5,374 nucleotides of DNA from an uncultured Actinomycetes bacterium (GTDB taxonomy: Bacteria; Actinomycetota; Actinomycetes; S36-B12). The DNA is taken from positions 1 to 5,374 of the forward strand of contig CALFIA010000133.1 of assembly GCA_937876275.1 (NCBI GenBank), given 5' to 3'. Position 1 is the stretch's first letter. Every line of letters begins with the position of its first letter. The notes beneath the pieces are model-generated. The model was not told the DNA's origin. It saw nothing but the letters and a program-made list of their open reading frames with translations, and made no database searches. Shown here piece by piece: positions 1 through 5,374 of this stretch. A program made the position numbers and the translations under genes.

Positions 1-2
1 CG

Positions 3-518
3 GCCTACCTGCTGGGCGACCTGTGGGGCGACACCAACGCCGGCCACAACATCGTGAAGACGGTGTTCATCGAATGCCGTGCCGCCAGCCGGCCCGACGG
101 CCCCGACCACTTGAAGCCGGTGGGCGAGACCGAGTTCGTCGCCCGCATCGCCCGCGCCAGCCGCGAGGGCGGCGGCGGCGCGGTGATCGCCGGCATCGTC
201 GCCCATGCCGACCTGCGCGGCGGGCAGAAGCTGGACGAGGCGCTGGATGCCCACGCCGAAGCCGGCGGCGGCCTGTTCAAGGGCATCCGCCATTCCGGCG
301 CACGCGACCCCCACCCCGAGGCGCTGAGCATCCCCGGCCGCGGCGCCGAAGGCCTGTATGCCGACCCTGCCTTCCGCGCCGGCGTGGCCCGGCTGGGCGA
401 ACGCGGGCTCACCTTCGACACCTGGCACTACCACCACCAGAACCCGGCCTTTGCCGACCTGGCGCGGGCCGTGCCCGGCACCACCATGGTGCTGGACCAC
501 TTCGGCACGCCGCTGGGC
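3..518 (+). CDS. Amidohydrolase (TIM-barrel metal-dependent hydrolase), internal fragment
   Basis: The frame is open from the left edge of the window, so this is an internal piece of a gene that starts upstream; the GTG at 54 is an ordinary internal valine codon. The translation runs from AYLLGDLWGDTNAGHNIVKT through WHYHHQNPAFADLARAVPGT to LDHFGTPLG. These motifs are typical of the amidohydrolase-2 family (COG3618-like predicted metal-dependent hydrolases), cytosolic enzymes that often act on lactones or related ring compounds; the substrate cannot be told from this fragment. About 172 codons are present. The N-terminal metal-binding HxH strand lies before the window, and the C-terminal part, where the family carries its last metal-binding Asp, is missing because the frame passes into succinate dehydrogenase sequence after LDHFGTPLG. 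GC is much higher than downstream (49/60 in 121-180) and codons are almost all G/C-ending. It is probably from a different genome than the rest of the window. The family call is good; the end point is uncertain by about 20 bases. Confidence 0.75.
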
Positions 519-555
519 GGGTTCCCGCTGTCGGCCGCGCTGGTGATCCTGATCT
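505..555. other. Chimeric junction: amidohydrolase to succinate dehydrogenase anchor
   Basis: Family resemblance changes here within one reading frame: LDHFGTPLG (amidohydrolase, ending near 518) is followed directly by GFPLSAALVILIFPLGFRF (SdhC membrane helix, from about 519). Base composition changes at the same place: 45/60 GC in 481-540, 34/60 in 541-600 and 36/60 in 661-720. A 9-base direct repeat, ccgctgggc, occurs at 510-518 and 558-566, flanking the inferred join. Both copies remain, so it is not simple evidence of recombination between them. Neither protein is complete: the hydrolase lacks its C-terminal part and the anchor lacks its N-terminal part. This is what an assembly or library chimera looks like, though a natural deletion or rearrangement would look the same. 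The exact breakpoint cannot be fixed without homologous sequences. Confidence 0.7.
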
Positions 556-1064
556 TCCCGCTGGGCTTCCGCTTCACCTGCTACTACTACCGCAAGAGCT
601 ACTACCGCTCCTTCTGGCAGTCACCGCCGGCCTGCGCCGTCGCCGAGCCGCACAAGAAGTACACCGGCGAGACCCGCTTCCCGCTGATCTTCCAGAACGG
701 CCATCGCTACTTCTTCTACCTCGGCCTAATCCTGAACGTGATCTTGACCTGGGATGCCATCGCAGCCTTCCGCAATGCCGAAGGTGCCTGGGGCCACGTC
801 AGCATCGGCACCCTGGTCCTGCTGGCCAACGCCACGCTGCTTTGGCTTTACTCGCTGTCGTGCCACTCCTGCCGCCACGCGATGGGCGGGCGCCTGCGTC
901 ACTTCTCCAAGCACCCGGTGCGCTACAAGGGCTGGACCATCGTGTCCAAGCTCAATGTCAATCACGGCAAGTTCGCCATGATCTCGCTGTTCGGCGTTGC
1001 ACTCACTGACTTCTACGTCCGCGAGGTCGCTGCCGGCACCATCTCCAACTTCTACTTCTTCTAA
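519..1064 (+). CDS. sdhC: Succinate dehydrogenase membrane anchor subunit, 5' truncated
   Basis: About 181 codons of the membrane subunit that passes electrons from the SdhB iron-sulfur clusters to the quinone pool. It is recognised by the actinobacterial pattern FPLGFRFTCYYYRK, then SPPACAVAEPH, YTGETRFPL, QNGHRYFFY, LSCHSCRH and FSKHPVRYKGW. Four hydrophobic segments are visible: a short one at 522-569 (probably the end of the first retained helix), then about 705-770, 798-866 and 969-1028. Conserved-looking Cys codons lie at 579, 633, 861 and 870, and His codons at 651, 702, 864 and 876. The family usually has about five helices and a longer N-terminus, so the true start and at least part of one helix are lost at the junction near 519; no start codon belongs to this gene in the window. 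TAA at 1062 ends it, 13 nt before sdhA. The family assignment is confident. The class (mycobacterial Sdh1-like, possibly with a membrane iron-sulfur cluster instead of haem) is inferred. Confidence 0.88.
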   Translation, partial: GFPLSAALVILIFPLGFRFTCYYYRKSYYRSFWQSPPACAVAEPHKKYTGETRFPLIFQNGHRYFFYLGLILNVILTWDAIAAFRNAEGAWGHVSIGTLVLLANATLLWLYSLSCHSCRHAMGGRLRHFSKHPVRYKGWTIVSKLNVNHGKFAMISLFGVALTDFYVREVAAGTISNFYFF

Positions 1065-1067
1065 GCC

Positions 1068-1073
1068 GAGGGA
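1068..1073 (+). promoter_or_regulatory. Ribosome binding site of sdhA
   Basis: GAGGGA lies 4 nt before the ATG at 1078. It selects this ATG over the in-frame upstream ATG at 997, which lies inside the sdhC coding region and would add 27 residues (MHSLTSTSARSL...) unlike any SdhA N-terminus. Confidence 0.7.
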
Positions 1074-1077
1074 TCAC

Positions 1078-2985
1078 ATGTCTGAGATCGAGCGTTACTC
1101 ATTCGACGTCGTCGTCATCGGCGCCGGCGGTGCGGGTCTTCGTGCGGCTATCGCTGCACGCGAGGCCGGCAAGACCGTTGCTGTCATGAGCAAGTCACTC
1201 TTCGGCAAGGCGCACACAGTCATGGCCGAGGGCGGCATCGCTGCATCCATGGCGAACGTCAACAAGAACGACGGCTGGAACGTCCACTTCCGCGACACCA
1301 TGCGCGGCGGCAAGTTCTTGAACCAGTACCGCATGGCCGAGCTGCACGCCAAGGAAGCACCCGAGCGCGTCTGGGAGCTCGAGACCTACGGTGCCCTCTT
1401 CGATCGCACCCCCGACGGCAAGATCAGCCAGCGCAACTTCGGCGGTCACGAGTACCCGCGTCTCGCACACGTCGGTGACCGCACCGGGCTAGAGATGATT
1501 CGCACCCTTCAGCAGAAGATCGTGGGCCTGCAGCAGAAGGACAAGAAGGAACTCGGCGACTACGAAGCGGGCATCAAGGTCTTCGCCGAGTGCTCGGTCA
1601 CCGAGATCTTCATGCACGGCGAGGGCGACGAGCGTCGCGCCGCCGGCGTGCTGGCCTACTGGCGCCCCTCGGGACAGTTCGTTGCAATCGACTCTCCTGC
1701 AGTCGTCATCGCCACGGGCGGTATCGGAAAGTCCTTCAAGGTCACCTCGAACTCCTGGGAGTACACCGGCGACGGTCACGCCATGGCGATGCTCATCGGC
1801 GGCGCTCTCATCAACATGGAATTCGTCCAGTTCCACCCGACGGGCATGGTCTGGCCGCCCTCGGTCAAGGGCCTGCTGGTGACCGAGTCCGTGCGTGGCG
1901 ACGGCGGCGTTCTCACTAACTCCGAGGGCCGTCGCTTCATGTTCGACTACATCCCCGATGTCTTCAAGGCGCAGTACGCCAAGACCGAGGAAGAAGCCGA
2001 TCGCTGGTACACCGATCCTGACAACAACAAGCGTCCGCCGGAGCTTCTCCCGCGTGACGAGGTTGCTCGCGCGATCAACTCCGAGGTCAAGGCCGGTCGG
2101 GGATCCCCCCACGGTGGCGTGTTCCTTGACGTCTCCAAGCGTCTTCCCGCTGATGTCATCAAGGCCAAGTTGCCCTCGATGTGGCATCAGTTCAAGGAGC
2201 TCGCTGACGTTGACATCACGCTCGAGCCGATGGAGGTCGGCCCGACCTGCCATTACGTCATGGGCGGCGTCGAGGTCGACGCTGACACCCAGGAGCTCAT
2301 CGGCGTCAAGGGCGTTTACGCCGCAGGCGAGGCAGGTGGCGGCCTCCACGGCTCCAACCGCCTCGGTGGCAACTCGCTCTCCGATCTCCTGGTCTTCGGT
2401 CGTCGCGCCGGCATCTACGCAGCCGAGTACGTCTCGGATGCCAAGAACGCAGGCAAGGCAACTCCGCTGACCGATGCCGAGATCGCTGCGGCAACCGAGT
2501 GGGCGCTGGCGCCGTTCGATGAGTCACGTGATGAGAACCCGTTCACCATCCAGGCTGAACTGCAGATGATCATGAACGATCTCGTCGGCATCATCCGCGA
2601 CGGTGGCGAGATGCGTGAGGCTCTCGACAAGATCGAGGCCCTTCGGCCGCGTATCGCTCGGGCCAAGGCCAGCGGCGGTCGCGAGTACAACCCGGGATGG
2701 CACCTAGCCCTCGATCTGCCCAAGCAGATTCTGGTCTCCGAGTGCATCGCCCGTGCGGCGCTCACTCGCGAGGAGTCACGCGGCGGTCACACCCGCAATG
2801 ACTTCCCGAAGATGGATCCCGAGTGGCGCAAGGTGAACCTCGTGTGCAGCCTGAAGGACGGCAAGCTCGAGATCACCAAGAAGGCGCTGCCGAGCATCCC
2901 GCAGGAGCTCATCTCGCTCTTCGATCCTGAAGAGCTCAAGAAGTACATGACTATCGAAGAACTCAACGCAGTAGGGATGGCATAG
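1078..2985 (+). CDS. sdhA: Succinate dehydrogenase flavoprotein subunit
   Basis: The 635-residue catalytic subunit that oxidises succinate to fumarate (or reduces fumarate) at a covalently bound FAD on the cytoplasmic face of the complex. MSEIERYSFDVVVIGAGGAG starts with the dinucleotide-binding GxGxxG (residues 15-20). SKSLFGKAHTVMAEGGI places His46 as the FAD-linking histidine, aligned with His45 of E. coli SdhA. Substrate-site residues are present: HPTG (253-256), Glu270 in VTESVRGDGG, catalytic Arg326 in LPRDEVARA, His392 in PTCHYVMGG and Arg428 in GLHGSNRLGGNSL. The C-terminal helical domain includes WHLALDLPKQ and ALTREESRGGHTRNDFP. It is longer than E. coli SdhA (about 588) and close to mycobacterial Sdh1 SdhA (about 646). 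The ATG at 1078 has a good ribosome binding site. No frameshift or missing key residue was seen. It is separated from sdhB by only 2 nt, so the two are co-translated. Confidence 0.97.
   Translation: MSEIERYSFDVVVIGAGGAGLRAAIAAREAGKTVAVMSKSLFGKAHTVMAEGGIAASMANVNKNDGWNVHFRDTMRGGKFLNQYRMAELHAKEAPERVWELETYGALFDRTPDGKISQRNFGGHEYPRLAHVGDRTGLEMIRTLQQKIVGLQQKDKKELGDYEAGIKVFAECSVTEIFMHGEGDERRAAGVLAYWRPSGQFVAIDSPAVVIATGGIGKSFKVTSNSWEYTGDGHAMAMLIGGALINMEFVQFHPTGMVWPPSVKGLLVTESVRGDGGVLTNSEGRRFMFDYIPDVFKAQYAKTEEEADRWYTDPDNNKRPPELLPRDEVARAINSEVKAGRGSPHGGVFLDVSKRLPADVIKAKLPSMWHQFKELADVDITLEPMEVGPTCHYVMGGVEVDADTQELIGVKGVYAAGEAGGGLHGSNRLGGNSLSDLLVFGRRAGIYAAEYVSDAKNAGKATPLTDAEIAAATEWALAPFDESRDENPFTIQAELQMIMNDLVGIIRDGGEMREALDKIEALRPRIARAKASGGREYNPGWHLALDLPKQILVSECIARAALTREESRGGHTRNDFPKMDPEWRKVNLVCSLKDGKLEITKKALPSIPQELISLFDPEELKKYMTIEELNAVGMA
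2973..2980 (+). promoter_or_regulatory. Ribosome binding site of sdhB, inside the end of sdhA
   Basis: AGGGATGG, within the last codons of sdhA, sits 7 nt before the ATG at 2988. It is a moderate match to the Shine-Dalgarno sequence and fits translational coupling. It favours the ATG at 2988 over the second in-frame ATG at 2997. Confidence 0.5.
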
Positions 2986-2987
2986 GC

Positions 2988-3743
2988 ATGAGCTACATGG
3001 CGAAGTTCCGACTCTGGCGCGGTCCCGACGGCACCGGTGCCCTCAAGGACTACGACGTTGAGGTGCTCGAGGGCGAGGTCGTCCTCGACGTCATCCATCG
3101 CATCCAGGCTGAGCAGGACACTGATCTTGCCGTGCGCTGGAACTGCAAGGCCGGCAAGTGCGGCTCCTGCAGCGTCGAGGTCAATGGTCGTCCGCGACTG
3201 ATGTGCATGACCCGCATGAACACCTTCGACGAGACCGAGACCATCACGGTCACGCCGCTGCGTGCATTCCCCGTCATCCGCGACCTCGTCACTGACGTCT
3301 CGTTCAACTACGAGAAGGCGCGCGAGGTTCCGGCATTCAAGGGCCCCGAGGGTCTCAAGCCGGGCGAGTACCGCATGCAGCAGATCGACGTCGAGCGCTC
3401 GCAGGAGTTCCGTAAGTGCATCGAGTGCTTCCTCTGCCAGAACACGTGCCACGCGGTGCGCGATCACGAGGAGAACAAGAAGTACTTCGCCGGCCCGCGC
3501 GTTCTCATGCGCGTCACCGAGCTCGACATGCACCCGCTCGACACTGTTGATCGCCAGAAGCTCGCGCAGGAAGAACTCGGCCTGGGCTACTGCAACATCA
3601 CCAAGTGCTGCACCGAGGTCTGCCCCGAGCACATCCACATCACCGACAACGCCCTCATTCCGCTCAAGGAGCGCGTGGCTGACGTCAAGTACGACCCGAT
3701 CCGCTGGCTCGGTTCGAAGATCCGGGTGCGTGGCCAGGAGTGA
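2988..3743 (+). CDS. sdhB: Succinate dehydrogenase iron-sulfur subunit
   Basis: The 251-residue electron-transfer subunit linking the SdhA flavin to the membrane quinone site. The N-terminal ferredoxin-like domain holds a [2Fe-2S] site with Cys53, Cys58, Cys61 and Cys73 (WNCKAGKCGSC ... RLMC). The C-terminal helical domain holds CIECFLCQNTC and YCNITKCCTEVCP. By alignment with E. coli SdhB, Cys144, 147, 150 and 212 bind the [4Fe-4S] cluster, and Cys154, 202 and 208 bind the [3Fe-4S] cluster. Cys207, next to Cys208, is an extra cysteine that the alignment does not need as a ligand. The start MSYMAKFRLWRG at 2988 resembles actinobacterial SdhB N-termini. The length is normal for the family. The stop TGA overlaps the GTG start of the next gene. 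All cluster ligands are present, so the subunit should be functional. Confidence 0.97.
   Translation: MSYMAKFRLWRGPDGTGALKDYDVEVLEGEVVLDVIHRIQAEQDTDLAVRWNCKAGKCGSCSVEVNGRPRLMCMTRMNTFDETETITVTPLRAFPVIRDLVTDVSFNYEKAREVPAFKGPEGLKPGEYRMQQIDVERSQEFRKCIECFLCQNTCHAVRDHEENKKYFAGPRVLMRVTELDMHPLDTVDRQKLAQEELGLGYCNITKCCTEVCPEHIHITDNALIPLKERVADVKYDPIRWLGSKIRVRGQE
3736..3743 (+). promoter_or_regulatory. Overlapping stop/start (GTGA) with adjacent Shine-Dalgarno-like AGGAG
   Basis: The TGA of sdhB (3741-3743) overlaps the GTG start of the mutase (3740-3742). AGGAG at 3736-3740 runs directly into the start codon, too close for normal spacing, and no better site lies upstream. Translation of the mutase is therefore probably coupled to sdhB by termination and reinitiation. 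The next in-frame GTG (3788) would remove the SGLPLEQVYGPE segment that looks conserved in stand-alone mutase subunits, so 3740 is preferred. Confidence 0.6.
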
Positions 3744-5329
3744 GCGAGCAGGGCTCCACCACTGAATCTGGTCTTCCCCTGGAGCAGGTGTACGGCCCCG
3801 AGGCTCTCTCGGGCTGGGACGCCGAGGCACAACTCGGTCAGCCGGGTGAGTTCCCGTACACGCGCGGCGTCTACCCGTCGATGTACACGGGCAAGCCGTG
3901 GACAATGCGCCAGTACGCCGGTTTCGGCACGGCAGTGGAGTCCAATGAGCGCTACAAGCAGCTGCTCGCTGCGGGCACGACAGGCCTGTCGGTGGCTTTC
4001 GATCTGCCGACCCAGATGGGCTACGACTCCGACCATCCGCTCGCCAATGGCGAGGTCGGCAAGGTAGGTGTGGCCATCGATTCGATCGAGGATATGCGCC
4101 TGCTGTTCAACGGCATTCCGCTCGATCAGGTCTCGACCTCGATGACCATCAATGCTCCTGCCTCCGTGCTTCTTCTTCTGTACCAGTTGGTTGCAGAGGA
4201 GCAGGGTGTTGCGGCCTCGGCCCTGAACGGCACCATCCAGAACGACGTGCTCAAGGAGTACATCGCTCGCGGAACCTACATCTACCCGCCGGCTCAGTCA
4301 CTGCGGCTGATCACTGACATCTTCACCTACTGCCGCAACGAGATTCCGAAGTGGAACACCATCTCGATCTCCGGCTACCACATGGCTGAGGCAGGGGCGA
4401 CTCCTGTTCAGGAGATCGCTTTCACCCTTGCTGACGGCATCGAGTACGTGAAGGCTGCTGTCGCTTCCGGTCAGGATGTCGATGAGTTCGCGCCGCGCCT
4501 TGCCTTCTTCTTCGTCTCGCGCACCACGATCCTCGAAGAGGTCGCGAAGTTCCGCGCCGCTCGACGGATGTGGGCTCGCATCATGCGCGATCAGTTCGGT
4601 GCGAAGAATCCGAAGTCGTGGATGCTCCGCTTCCACACTCAGACCGCAGGCGTGCAGCTCACCGCTCAGCAGCCCGAGGTGAACCTCGTGCGCGTGGCCA
4701 TTCAGGGTCTCGCAGCCGTTCTCGGTGGTACCCAGTCGCTGCATACGAACTCCTTCGACGAGGCCATCGCCCTTCCGACCGAGAAGGCGGCCCGCTTGGC
4801 CCTGCGTACCCAGCAGGTGCTGGCCTACGAGACCGATGTCTGCGACACCGTCGATCCCTTCGCCGGTTCCTATGTCATCGAGTCGCTGACCGATGACATC
4901 GAGCAGGCAGCTACCGCTCTGATCGAGCGCATTGCCGACATGGGCGGCGCCGTCGCGGCTATCGAGCAGGGCTTCCAGAAGTCCGAGATCGAGAACTCGG
5001 CTTACCAGGTGACGCGCGAGACTGACTCAGGCGAGCGCATCGTGGTCGGCGTCAACAAGTTCACGATCGAGGGCAAGGAGCACTACGACCCGCTGCGAGT
5101 GAATCCGGCGATCGGTGCCGAGCAGTCGGCTCGTCTGGCCAAGCTTCGTGCCGAGCGCGATAACGACGAGGTGCAGCGCTGCCTCGCCGCGATTCGCGAG
5201 GCTGCTGCAGGCGATGCCAACCTGCTATACCCGATGAAGGATGCCTTGAAGGCTAAGGCAACCGTCGGTGAGGTATGCGACGCCCTGCGCGAGGTCTGGG
5301 GTACCTACACCCCGATCGATTCGCTGTAA
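3740..5329 (+). CDS. mcmA: Methylmalonyl-CoA mutase large (catalytic) subunit, stand-alone, no B12 domain
   Basis: A 529-residue acyl-CoA mutase catalytic subunit, which interconverts (R)-methylmalonyl-CoA and succinyl-CoA using adenosylcobalamin in the cytoplasm. The TIM-barrel family motifs are clear: TRGVYPSMY, PWTMRQYAGF, GLSVAFDLPTQMGYDSDHP, GTIQNDVLKEYIARGTY, KWNTISISGYHMAEAGAT, TQSLHTNSFDEAIALPT. Compared with the Propionibacterium shermanii enzyme, Tyr59 matches Tyr89, Arg177 matches Arg207 and His214 matches His244. The first two bind the substrate carboxylate and are replaced in isobutyryl- and 2-hydroxyisobutyryl-CoA mutases, so a methylmalonyl-type substrate is predicted. The protein ends after VCDALREVWGTYTPIDSL, with no DxHxxG cobalamin-binding domain. 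It therefore needs a separate small B12 subunit, as in archaeal and some bacterial two-part mutases. It is the last gene of the operon, its GTG start overlaps sdhB, and a hairpin follows. The family is certain; the symbol is conventional (mutB is also used), and the exact substrate is inferred. Confidence 0.93.
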   Translation: MSEQGSTTESGLPLEQVYGPEALSGWDAEAQLGQPGEFPYTRGVYPSMYTGKPWTMRQYAGFGTAVESNERYKQLLAAGTTGLSVAFDLPTQMGYDSDHPLANGEVGKVGVAIDSIEDMRLLFNGIPLDQVSTSMTINAPASVLLLLYQLVAEEQGVAASALNGTIQNDVLKEYIARGTYIYPPAQSLRLITDIFTYCRNEIPKWNTISISGYHMAEAGATPVQEIAFTLADGIEYVKAAVASGQDVDEFAPRLAFFFVSRTTILEEVAKFRAARRMWARIMRDQFGAKNPKSWMLRFHTQTAGVQLTAQQPEVNLVRVAIQGLAAVLGGTQSLHTNSFDEAIALPTEKAARLALRTQQVLAYETDVCDTVDPFAGSYVIESLTDDIEQAATALIERIADMGGAVAAIEQGFQKSEIENSAYQVTRETDSGERIVVGVNKFTIEGKEHYDPLRVNPAIGAEQSARLAKLRAERDNDEVQRCLAAIREAAAGDANLLYPMKDALKAKATVGEVCDALREVWGTYTPIDSL

Positions 5330-5344
5330 TCCAAACCATGAATG

Positions 5345-5372
5345 AGCGCCCGTCCCGGCTGGGGCGGGCGCT
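5345..5372 (+). terminator. Probable intrinsic terminator after the operon
   Basis: An inverted repeat begins 15 nt after the mutase stop. The arms AGCGCCCGTCCC (5345-5356) and GGGGCGGGCGCT (5361-5372) form a 12-bp stem with one G-U pair and a 4-base loop, GGCT. The 3' arm ends in CT and the window closes with TG, so a T-tract cannot be confirmed. Its position at the end of a close-packed operon supports termination. A bidirectional role is possible if a convergent gene lies downstream. Confidence 0.72.
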
Positions 5373-5374
5373 TG

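Noticed and set aside
170..181. ggc-repeat run resembling a microsatellite
   Set aside because: It is a short run of Gly codons within the amidohydrolase frame, expected at this GC content.
510..566. 9-base direct repeat ccgctgggc flanking the chimeric join
   Set aside because: Both copies are retained and each encodes a Pro-Leu-Gly that fits its own family, so it is probably coincidence in GC-rich sequence rather than the cause of the join.
23..1009. 328-codon + strand frame overlapping the amidohydrolase/sdhC region
   Set aside because: Its Arg/Pro-rich, low-complexity translation is typical of an out-of-frame reading of high-GC coding sequence.
54..1064. A single 336-residue protein starting at GTG 54
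   Set aside because: The frame is open to the left edge, amidohydrolase similarity continues upstream of 54, and the GTG has no ribosome binding site. The protein is a chimera of two families, so it is annotated as two fragments.
997..1077. Upstream in-frame ATG extending SdhA by 27 residues
   Set aside because: It overlaps sdhC, encodes a Ser/Pro-rich stretch unlike SdhA, and the ATG at 1078 has GAGGGA at a suitable distance.
1489..2349. 286-codon antisense frame opposite sdhA
   Set aside because: It is a mirror frame of a well-conserved gene with no family motif or ribosome binding site.
2787..3905. 372-codon antisense frame across the end of sdhA, all of sdhB and the start of the mutase
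   Set aside because: It spans three real genes on the other strand, has no recognisable domain, and its length is explained by high-GC codon bias.
5338..5374. ATG at 5338 opening a frame (MNERPSRLGRAL) to the window edge
   Set aside because: No Shine-Dalgarno sequence precedes it (ccaaacc), and the frame consists almost entirely of the terminator hairpin.

Overview
The window appears to hold two unrelated pieces of DNA. Bases 1 to about 520 are very GC-rich (for example 49 of 60 bases in 121-180) and encode the middle of a TIM-barrel amidohydrolase, in a codon style I would expect from a high-GC proteobacterium. From about 520 to the end the GC content drops (about 50-60% in the blocks I counted), and the genes look like those of an actinomycete (Actinomycetota). 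The two pieces join inside one uninterrupted reading frame, which reads as half of an amidohydrolase followed by the truncated membrane subunit of succinate dehydrogenase. An assembly or library chimera is the most economical explanation, but a real rearrangement cannot be excluded from sequence alone.

The actinomycete part is a compact operon on the + strand: sdhC (5' truncated), sdhA, sdhB and a stand-alone large subunit of an adenosylcobalamin-dependent methylmalonyl-CoA mutase. Gaps are 13 nt (C-A), 2 nt (A-B) and a 4-nt GTGA overlap (B-mutase). A strong 12-bp hairpin follows the mutase after 15 nt and probably terminates the transcript. The promoter and the 5' end of sdhC are not in the window.

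The C-A-B gene order, the 635-residue SdhA and the Cys/His-rich anchor resemble the mycobacterial Sdh1-type succinate:quinone oxidoreductase. SdhA carries the covalent-FAD histidine and the dicarboxylate-site residues. SdhB carries all Cys ligands for the [2Fe-2S], [4Fe-4S] and [3Fe-4S] clusters. The mutase keeps the Tyr and Arg that bind the malonyl carboxylate in methylmalonyl-CoA mutase, but it lacks the C-terminal B12-binding domain, so it must work with a separate cobalamin subunit not seen here. Together the genes suggest co-expression of propionyl-CoA/methylmalonyl-CoA entry at succinyl-CoA with succinate oxidation (or the reverse flow). The window is almost wholly coding; there is no gene-free stretch over 50 bases, and I saw no RNA gene, CRISPR array or mobile element.
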